From: Sphingomonadales bacterium
GTDB taxonomy: Bacteria; Pseudomonadota; Alphaproteobacteria; Sphingomonadales; Sphingomonadaceae
NCBI GenBank assembly: GCA_028868335.1
Contig: JAGWUU010000083.1
Span: 1 to 11,166 of the forward strand
Reading direction: 5' to 3'
Length of the DNA stretch: 11,166 nucleotides
Shown here: positions 6,373 to 11,166 of the stretch, one piece after another
Numbering within the stretch: position 1 is the stretch's first letter
How the letters are laid out: every line of letters starts with the position of its first letter
The notes under the pieces: generated by a model
The model's input: the letters and a program-made list of their open reading frames with translations, nothing else
What the model was told of the DNA's origin: nothing
Databases searched by the model: none
Program-made: the position numbers and the translations under genes

Positions 6373-7068
6373 ATGAACGCTTGCGATACCTGTGTCGTGC
6401 GCAATCGCGCCATCTGTTCATCGCTCGATTCCGATGAATTGAAGGCACTTAACGCGATCGGGCGCCGCCGGACTCTTGAGCCGGGCGAGTCGCTGATGTG
6501 GGAGGGTGAGGATTCCGTCCTCGTCGCCAATGTCATCGACGGGGTACTCAAACTCTCCACCGGAACCGAGGATGGGCGCGAGCAGATCGTCGGGGTGGTC
6601 TATCCCTCGGACTTCATCGGTCGCCCGTTTGGATCGACATCCGGGCACGGCGTGACTGCCTTGACGGACGCCAAGGTCTGCGTGTTCAGCCGCAAGGATT
6701 TCGATGCTTTCGCGCGCGAACACCCGGCGCTTGAGCATAAGCTGTTGCAGCGGACGCTTGCTGAACTCGACCGTACCCGGCGCTGGATGCTCCTGCTCGG
6801 TCGCAAGTCGGCTGGGGAAAAGGTGGCAAGCTTCCTGCTCGAGATGTCGGAGCGTCTGGTCCAGCCCGGCTGCGGCGACGGCGATGGAGCGTTGAAGCGC
6901 TTCTCGCTCCCGTTCTCGCGCCAGCAGGTTGCCGACGTGTTGGGCCTGACGATCGAAACTGTCAGTCGCCAGTTCACGCGGCTCAAGGCCGATGGTCTGA
7001 TTGACCTTCCCTCGCGCCGCGAAGTGGTGATTCTCGATCGCGAGGCGCTCGCCGCCGAGGCCGGGTAA
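6373..7068 (+). CDS. fnr: FNR-type CRP family oxygen-responsive transcription regulator
   Basis: A 231-residue CRP/FNR regulator. The N-terminus has Cys4, Cys7 and Cys15 (CDTCVVRNRAIC), and Cys103 lies in the effector domain. These are candidates for the four ligands of an oxygen-labile 4Fe-4S cluster, with the C-x2-C-x7-C spacing of alphaproteobacterial FnrL/FnrN rather than the E. coli spacing. A cyclic-nucleotide-like beta-barrel fills about residues 25-110, then a dimer helix, then the helix-turn-helix RQQVADVLGLTIETVSRQFT. Glu195, Ser198 and Arg199 match the E-x2-SR recognition set that reads TTGAT half-sites. A perfect TTGAT-N4-ATCAA box lies upstream of ccoN, so the oxidase operon is the obvious target. 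The start is ATG 6373 with a weak AGG upstream. The gap to fliA is only 38 bp and shows no FNR box or clear promoter, so its promoter may lie within fliA. FixK-type regulators are close relatives, but the cysteines favour FNR. Confidence 0.93.
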   Translation: MNACDTCVVRNRAICSSLDSDELKALNAIGRRRTLEPGESLMWEGEDSVLVANVIDGVLKLSTGTEDGREQIVGVVYPSDFIGRPFGSTSGHGVTALTDAKVCVFSRKDFDAFAREHPALEHKLLQRTLAELDRTRRWMLLLGRKSAGEKVASFLLEMSERLVQPGCGDGDGALKRFSLPFSRQQVADVLGLTIETVSRQFTRLKADGLIDLPSRREVVILDREALAAEAG

Positions 7069-7160
7069 ATTCGAGTTTTTCCAGATCCCCGGGCGAGCTG
7101 CCCATCCCCTCCCACGGACGGAAGGGGATGGACATGGCGACATGGAAGCCGTCCTGCTCG
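7069..7160 (+). terminator. Convergent spacer with a 9-bp stem-loop between fnr and ompW
   Basis: The 92-bp gap separates two convergent genes. It contains a perfect 9-bp inverted repeat, CCATCCCCT (7102-7110) and AGGGGATGG (7123-7131), with a 12-nt loop. A smaller GGGC/GCCC stem (7091-7103) overlaps its left arm. Neither side of the large stem has a U-tract, so it is a plausible but not classical bidirectional terminator. Nothing else is seen here. Confidence 0.4.
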
Positions 7161-7832
7161 TCAGAAGCGGTAGCTGACGCCGCCGCTCAGCACCCACGGG
7201 TCCAGCTTGTGCTTGGTTTCAAGCACTTCGGTGCCCGCGGCATAGAACTTGGCGGTGGTCGAGACCCAGTACTTCTTGGCGTCGAGCGTCAGGCCGAAGC
7301 CGGTCTTGCCAAGCGGAACGTCCACGCCGGCCTGGACCGCGGCGCCGAGGTTCGAGCTGAGGTGAACGCTGTCGACGCCAGCGGCGGCGGCCGTCGCGCC
7401 CGGCTTGCTGTCAAGCATGATGAACAAGGCCGGGCCCGCGCCGACGTAGGGCTTGATCGGTCCAAGCGGCAAGTGGTACTTGAGCGAGAACGTGGCCGGA
7501 ATGATCAGGACATCGTTGACCAGATTGGTGTTCGCAAGGGTGCCCGTGCCATTGACGTGATGCTTTGTGGTGCAGCAAATCGTCTCGAGCGAGACGTTCG
7601 GCGTGAAGAAGTATTCGACGGCGATCGTCGGTACGACGTTGTCGCTTGCATAGGTGTTCGCGCCAGTGGTCAGGCCCAGCGGATCCTTGTTCACTGCGGA
7701 CACCTTGCCATCAGGCAGCACACCCGTCGCGAGCAGTTTGACCTGGATTTTCCCGTCGTCGCTTCCTGCATGAGCCGGTGCGGCGAGCATCGTGGCCGCA
7801 GCAAGCGCAGCGGCGATCGTCAGCTTCTTCAT
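7161..7832 (-). CDS. ompW: OmpW family outer membrane protein
   Basis: A 223-residue member of the OmpW family, small eight-stranded beta-barrels of the outer membrane thought to form a narrow hydrophobic channel. The start chosen is ATG 7830-7832, which has AGGGA just upstream and opens a classical signal peptide (MKKLTIAAALAAATMLAAPAHA, cut after residue 22). The frame stays open further upstream, but that extension would bury the signal peptide. Family features include VPTIAVEYFFTPNVSLE (about 67-83), FSLKYHLPLGPIKPYVGAGP and the C-terminal aromatic ending GGVSYRF used by the BAM machinery. A CCTTKHH cluster (Cys86, Cys87, His91, His92) follows strand 2. The gene is divergent from ccoN. 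OmpW is associated with oxygen shift and FNR control in enterobacteria, which fits the two FNR-like boxes in its upstream region. Its cargo is not known from the sequence. Confidence 0.93.
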   Translation of the reverse strand: MKKLTIAAALAAATMLAAPAHAGSDDGKIQVKLLATGVLPDGKVSAVNKDPLGLTTGANTYASDNVVPTIAVEYFFTPNVSLETICCTTKHHVNGTGTLANTNLVNDVLIIPATFSLKYHLPLGPIKPYVGAGPALFIMLDSKPGATAAAAGVDSVHLSSNLGAAVQAGVDVPLGKTGFGLTLDAKKYWVSTTAKFYAAGTEVLETKHKLDPWVLSGGVSYRF

Positions 7833-7926
7833 ATATCCCTCATTTCGCGCCGCGGTGGCTGCACCTTGCAGCTCAGGCAATTCGCGGCGTCGCAGCAAAG
7901 TTTCGATCTCTTCGCACTTGCGAACA

Positions 7927-7940
7927 TTGATCGGGCGCAA
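7927..7940. promoter_or_regulatory. Imperfect FNR-like box, ompW-proximal
   Basis: TTGAT-CGGG-CGCAA matches 8 of the 10 defined bases of the FNR consensus TTGAT-N4-ATCAA. Its centre is about 101 bp from the ompW start and 57 bp from the perfect box. It might serve ompW, but only a poor -10 match is found at the expected distance on the minus strand. It could also be chance. Confidence 0.35.
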
Positions 7941-7969
7941 AAATCCGGCATTTTAGGCGCAGGAGTGTT

Positions 7970-8008
7970 GCATTGCGGTCAATTTGATCGGCATCAATGC
8001 CGCAATGC
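7970..8008. repeat. 9-bp inverted repeat enclosing the FNR box
   Basis: GCATTGCGG (7970-7978) and CCGCAATGC (8000-8008) are perfect inverted copies. Their centre (7989) almost coincides with that of the FNR box (7990.5). The whole forms a nested palindrome of about 39 bp. It may be a second operator wrapped around the FNR site, or simply a DNA cruciform. It lies upstream of the expected transcription start, so an RNA role is less likely. Confidence 0.6.
7984..7997 (+). promoter_or_regulatory. Perfect FNR box upstream of ccoN
   Basis: TTGATCGGCATCAA matches the FNR/FnrL consensus TTGAT-N4-ATCAA at all ten positions. A class II FNR site centred at -41.5 would put the transcription start near 8032. 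A -10-like TGAAAT (8019-8024) lies at the right distance, leaving a leader of about 53 nt before the ccoN start. The box is also 158 bp from the ompW start and could serve both directions. The rest of this 252-bp intergenic region (7833-8084) holds an A/T-rich stretch (about 8031-8060) and a strong ccoN ribosome site; no small gene is seen. Confidence 0.88.
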
Positions 8009-8084
8009 CCAAGAAGGTTGAAATGAGGCAGTTTTTGCAATATTAGTTTTTACTTATTAACCCTAGCACAAGGGGAAGGGGCTC

Positions 8085-9746
8085 ATGGAATCCGTAGTTG
8101 CACGCGCCGGCGTTTGGCTGGCCGCGCTCTTCGTCGCCATCGTCTTTTTCGTGAACGCGGTCGATACCGGCTTTGCGGTTCATATGGCGATCTTCGCGCT
8201 GGCAGCTCTTGCCGGCCTGGTGATCACCTTGACGAAGACAAACTATCTTGCGGTTGCCACCGGGGTGAAGGTTGCCGCCGATCAGAGTCGCTATGACGAC
8301 GATCTGATCAGGGCTGGCGTCATTCTCACCACCTTCTGGGGCTGTGTCGGCTTCCTGGCGGGGCTCTACATTGCCCTCCAACTGGCTTTCCCGGTACTCA
8401 ACCTGGGGTTTGAATACACGACGTTCGGGCGATTGCGCCCGCTGCACACCTCGGCGGTGATCTTCGCCTTCGGGGGGACGGCGCTGATTTCGACGTCTTT
8501 CTATATTGTCCAGCGTACCTGCCGCGCCCGGCTGGCACTGCCCGCCCTGGCCCGGTTCGTGTTCTGGGGCTACCAACTGTTCATCGTGATCGCGGCGACC
8601 GGCTACGTCATGGGGATCACCCAAGGCAAGGAATACGCCGAGCCGGAGTGGTACGCCGATCTGTGGCTGACCCTCGTATGGGTCGCCTATCTCATCGTAT
8701 TCGTCGCCACGATCATGAAACGCAGCGAGCCGCACATCTACGTGGCCAACTGGTTCTTCCTCTCATTCATCCTGACCGTTGCCATGCTGCACCTGGTCAA
8801 CAACGTGAACCTTCCGATCAGCATCTTCGGGAGCCGCAGCTACCCGGTATGGGCGGGTGTTCAGGGCGCGCTGGTGCAGTGGTGGTACGGCCACAACGCG
8901 GTGGGTTTCTTCCTGACGGCTGGCTTCCTGGCGATGATGTATTACTTCGTCCCCAAGCAGGCCGAGCGGCCGATCTACAGCTATCGCCTGTCGATCATCC
9001 ACTTCTGGTCGCTGATCTTCCTCTACATCTGGGCTGGTCCGCACCACCTGCACTACACCGCGCTGCCCGACTGGGCGCAGACCCTGGGCATGGTGTTCTC
9101 GGTGATGCTGTGGATGCCTAGCTGGGGCGGGATGATCAACGGCCTGATGACGCTCAACGGCGCTTGGGACAAGGTTCGCACCGATCCGATCATCCGCTTG
9201 ATGGTGTTCAGCCTGGCGTTCTACGGGATGAGCACCTTCGAAGGGCCAGCGATGTCGATCAAATGGGTCAACAGCCTGTCTCACTATACCGACTGGACCA
9301 TCGGCCACGTCCATTCCGGCGCGCTGGGTTGGAACGGCATGATCACCTTCGCCGCGATTTACTACCTGACGCCGCGCCTGTGGGGCCGGGAACGGATGTA
9401 TTCGCTGCGGATGGTCAACTGGCACTTCTGGCTCGCCACCATCGGCATCGTCTTCTACGCCTCGTCGATGTGGGTCGCGGGCATCATGCAGGGCCTGATG
9501 TGGCGCGAATACGGCGCCGACGGCTACCTGGTGAATAGCTTTGCCGAAACCGTCGCGGCCATGCATCCGATGTACATCGCGCGCGCATTCGGCGGCGTAC
9601 TCTACCTGACGGGCGGGCTGATCATGGCCTACAACGTGTGGCAGACGGTTGCGGGCAACCTTCGCGACGAATTGCCGCTGCGCCAGGCCGCCTACGATCA
9701 GGCCGCCGACCGCCCGCTTCCCGCCGCTGCCGTTCCGGCCGAATGA
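8085..9746 (+). CDS. ccoN: cbb3-type cytochrome c oxidase catalytic subunit I (CcoN)
   Basis: CcoN is the membrane heme-copper subunit that reduces O2 to water in the high-affinity cbb3 oxidase and pumps protons. In this 553-residue protein the metal ligands are all visible. His121 (RPLHTSAVIFAFGG) and His410 ligate low-spin heme b. His408 (TIGHVHSG) ligates heme b3. His270 (WWYGHNAVGFF), His320 and His321 (AGPHHLHYT) ligate CuB. Tyr314, six residues before His320, corresponds to the cross-linked active-site tyrosine of the cbb3 class. Relative to Pseudomonas stutzeri CcoN, His121 sits about 61 residues later. The extra N-terminus (about residues 8-50) forms two predicted membrane helices, a form I associate with sphingomonads. 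The start ATG 8085 is preceded by GGGGAAGGGG. It leads the ccoNOQP operon under the FNR box. Confidence 0.98.
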   Translation: MESVVARAGVWLAALFVAIVFFVNAVDTGFAVHMAIFALAALAGLVITLTKTNYLAVATGVKVAADQSRYDDDLIRAGVILTTFWGCVGFLAGLYIALQLAFPVLNLGFEYTTFGRLRPLHTSAVIFAFGGTALISTSFYIVQRTCRARLALPALARFVFWGYQLFIVIAATGYVMGITQGKEYAEPEWYADLWLTLVWVAYLIVFVATIMKRSEPHIYVANWFFLSFILTVAMLHLVNNVNLPISIFGSRSYPVWAGVQGALVQWWYGHNAVGFFLTAGFLAMMYYFVPKQAERPIYSYRLSIIHFWSLIFLYIWAGPHHLHYTALPDWAQTLGMVFSVMLWMPSWGGMINGLMTLNGAWDKVRTDPIIRLMVFSLAFYGMSTFEGPAMSIKWVNSLSHYTDWTIGHVHSGALGWNGMITFAAIYYLTPRLWGRERMYSLRMVNWHFWLATIGIVFYASSMWVAGIMQGLMWREYGADGYLVNSFAETVAAMHPMYIARAFGGVLYLTGGLIMAYNVWQTVAGNLRDELPLRQAAYDQAADRPLPAAAVPAE

Positions 9747-9759
9747 GGGATCCAGACCA

Positions 9760-10539
9760 ATGACTTCTGAAACCATCAAGGAACCCGCGGGCACAGAAAA
9801 GTGGGCCCGGCACAAGAGGCTGGAGAAGAACGTCGCGCTGCTTGGCGTGTTGGCCTTCGGCGCGGTGATCATCGGGGGTATCGTCGAAATCGCTCCACTG
9901 TTCTGGATCGACAACACGATCGAGAAGGTGGACGGGATGCGTCCCTACACACCGCTGGAGCAGGCGGGGCGCGATATCTACGTCCGTGAAGGCTGCTACC
10001 TGTGCCACAGCCAGATGATCCGTCCGTTCCGGGACGAGGTCGAACGCTATGGCCACTACAGCCTTGCCGCGGAATCGATGTACGACCACCCGTTCCAGTG
10101 GGGCTCCAAGCGCACCGGGCCCGATCTGGCGCGCGTGGGTGGCCGCTATTCGGACGAATGGCACGTGCAGCACCTCAAGGACCCGCGTGCGGTCGTCCCT
10201 GAATCGGTGATGCCGATGTATGCCTTCCTGGCCGATCGCGATCTCAACGCGGGCGACCAGAAGGCCAGCCTCACCGCGCTCTACCGCGTCGGCGTCCCCT
10301 ATACCAAGGAAGACCTCGACAAGGCGAATGATGATCTCAAGGCCCAGGCCGATCCCAACGGCGATGCCGCCGACCTGCAGAAGCGCTATCCAAAGGCGCA
10401 GGTCCGCGACTTCGACGGCAATCCGGGCCGCCTGACCGAGATGGATGCGCTCGTCGCCTACCTCCAGGTGCTCGGCACCATGGTCGACGTCAATTCGGCG
10501 GCGGCTCAGGAGGATCTGGCGACCGAGAAGGGCCGGTGA
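9760..10539 (+). CDS. ccoO: cbb3-type cytochrome c oxidase monoheme subunit II (CcoO)
   Basis: CcoO is a membrane-anchored c-type cytochrome that passes electrons from CcoP to the CcoN active site. The 259-residue protein has one N-terminal membrane helix (about residues 25-45) and a periplasmic domain with the heme motif CYLCH (Cys79, Cys82, His83). The axial Met lies in SVMPMYAFL (Met151 most likely). RPYTPLEQAGRDIYVREGC and QMIRPFRDEV are standard for the family. The start chosen is ATG 9760-9762, with GAGGGA about 9-14 nt upstream overlapping the ccoN end. An in-frame upstream start exists inside ccoN, but it would add a non-homologous leader. The ccoN-ccoO gap is 13 nt. The stop TGA shares bases with the GTG start of ccoQ. 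Confidence 0.97.
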   Translation: MTSETIKEPAGTEKWARHKRLEKNVALLGVLAFGAVIIGGIVEIAPLFWIDNTIEKVDGMRPYTPLEQAGRDIYVREGCYLCHSQMIRPFRDEVERYGHYSLAAESMYDHPFQWGSKRTGPDLARVGGRYSDEWHVQHLKDPRAVVPESVMPMYAFLADRDLNAGDQKASLTALYRVGVPYTKEDLDKANDDLKAQADPNGDAADLQKRYPKAQVRDFDGNPGRLTEMDALVAYLQVLGTMVDVNSAAAQEDLATEKGR

Positions 10540-10709
10540 GCCCGCATTCGACCTATGAAACGCTGCGGCAATTCGCCGACAGCTGGGGTCTTCTGACCAT
10601 GGTGGTGGTGTTTGCCGCATTCGCCGCCTGGCCATTCCGCCCCGGCGCTCGCGAAGCGAACGAAGCCGCAGCCAACATGATCTTCAAGGACGATGACCAT
10701 GGGGAATAA
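10536..10709 (+). CDS. ccoQ: cbb3-type cytochrome c oxidase small subunit (CcoQ/FixQ)
   Basis: A 57-residue protein in the expected place for CcoQ, which stabilises the cbb3 complex. It starts at GTG 10536, overlapping the ccoO stop in a GTGA arrangement, with GAAGGG shortly upstream, so it should be translationally coupled. The product begins VSPHSTYETLRQFADSWG (the initiator would be Met in the protein). It has a single membrane helix (about residues 17-34, WGLLTMVVVFAAFAAWPF) and ends in a charged tail, IFKDDDHGE. This matches the short, poorly conserved one-helix form of CcoQ. It ends at TAA 10707-10709, overlapping the start of ccoP by 11 nt. It is short enough to be missed by automatic calling; position, helix and overlaps make it convincing. 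Confidence 0.88.
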   Translation: MSPHSTYETLRQFADSWGLLTMVVVFAAFAAWPFRPGAREANEAAANMIFKDDDHGE

Positions 10710-11166
10710 GCGCATCGACGACGCCACCGGCGTCGAGACCGTCGGCCACGAATGGGACGGCATCGAGGAACTCAACAACCCGCTGCCGCGCTGGTGGCTG
10801 CTGACCTTCTACGCCTCGATCGTGTTCGCGATCGGTTACGTGATCGTCTATCCGGCGATCCCGCTGGGCAACCACGGCACCGAAGGTCTCTGGGGCTGGA
10901 CCAGTCGTGGCCAGCTTGCCGCGGAAACCAAGGCCGAAACCGACCGGCGCGCGCCGATCATGGCGGCGCTGGCCGCCACGCCGATCGAGGCGCTCCCGGG
11001 CAAGCCCGAACTCATGCAGCAGGCGGTCGCCGGCGGCAAGGCGGCCTTCCGCGTCAACTGCGTCCCGTGCCACGGCGCGGGCGCGGCCGGCTCGAAGGGG
11101 TATCCGAACCTCAACGACGACGACTGGCTGTGGGGCGGCGATCTCAAGACGATCGAGACCACCATC
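10699..11166 (+). CDS. ccoP: cbb3-type cytochrome c oxidase diheme subunit III (CcoP), 3' end cut by window
   Basis: CcoP is the membrane-anchored diheme cytochrome that receives electrons from soluble cytochrome c or the bc1 complex and feeds CcoO. The window shows 156 codons, about half of the expected 290-310. The N-terminal cytoplasmic stretch has the typical HEWDGIEELNNPLPRWW motif (17-33), followed by a membrane helix (about 33-52, LLTFYASIVFAIGYVIVYP). The first heme motif is CVPCH (Cys121, Cys124, His125), followed by GAGAAGSKGYPNLNDDDWLW. The second heme motif lies beyond the window. The start ATG 10699 sits inside the end of ccoQ, with AAGGA upstream. The frame is open to the last base. 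Assembly genes (ccoG, ccoH, ccoI, ccoS) would be expected next but are not in view. Confidence 0.97.
   Translation, partial: MGNKRIDDATGVETVGHEWDGIEELNNPLPRWWLLTFYASIVFAIGYVIVYPAIPLGNHGTEGLWGWTSRGQLAAETKAETDRRAPIMAALAATPIEALPGKPELMQQAVAGGKAAFRVNCVPCHGAGAAGSKGYPNLNDDDWLWGGDLKTIETTI

Noticed and set aside
7833..7940. An N-terminal extension of OmpW of 36 residues upstream of ATG 7832.
   Set aside because: It would place the signal peptide internally and overlap an FNR-like box; ATG 7832 has a good ribosome site.
7128..8021. A plus-strand open frame opposite ompW and crossing the ompW/ccoN promoter region.
   Set aside because: ompW on the other strand has a clear signal peptide and family motifs, and this frame spans the FNR boxes.
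8763..9917. A minus-strand open frame of about 384 codons opposite ccoN/ccoO.
   Set aside because: Shadow of the high-GC ccoN coding frame; composition is His/Arg/Pro-rich and no domain is visible.

Overview
The window looks like high-GC alphaproteobacterial chromosome, most likely a sphingomonad (Novosphingobium/Sphingomonas-like). This placement is an inference from four things: the short flagellin, the FNR-type regulator with an N-terminal cysteine cluster, the CcoN form with an extra N-terminal membrane hairpin, and an OmpW gene divergent from a cbb3 oxidase operon. No tRNA, rRNA, CRISPR array, insertion sequence or complete mobile element was seen.

Left part (1-6334), motility. A flagellin gene cut by the window edge ends at 727 and is followed by a strong intrinsic terminator. 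A DJ-1/PfpI-family gene resembling isonitrile hydratase follows on the minus strand. The minus-strand block motB, motA, flgL, flgK (transcribed flgK->flgL->motA->motB) has gaps of 3-25 nt and is a probable operon for hook-filament junction proteins and the stator. fliA (sigma-28) is divergent from flgK on the plus strand.

The main anomaly is between flgK and fliA. Instead of a promoter region and two start codons there is a fragment of about 30 codons (5544-5633) from the middle of flhA, the export-gate gene. flgK runs into it without a start codon and without its first dozen or so residues. The fliA reading frame also lacks a start codon ahead of its conserved N-terminus; its first usable ATG (5684) lies inside conserved region 2. 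This looks like the scar of one or more deletions or rearrangements in a flagellar cluster, or an assembly chimera. If real and if no other flhA exists, the strain is probably non-motile.

Middle (6373-7832). An FNR/CRP-family oxygen regulator with four candidate Fe-S cysteines sits 38 bp behind fliA. It converges on a minus-strand OmpW-family outer-membrane protein.

Right part (7833-11166), microaerobic respiration. The divergent ompW/ccoN intergenic region holds a perfect FNR box (7984-7997) nested in a 9-bp inverted repeat, plus a weaker second box nearer ompW. ccoN, ccoO, ccoQ and ccoP (cut by the window end) follow as a tightly packed operon with overlapping stop/start codons. The FNR protein is the obvious candidate to activate this operon, and possibly ompW, when oxygen falls.
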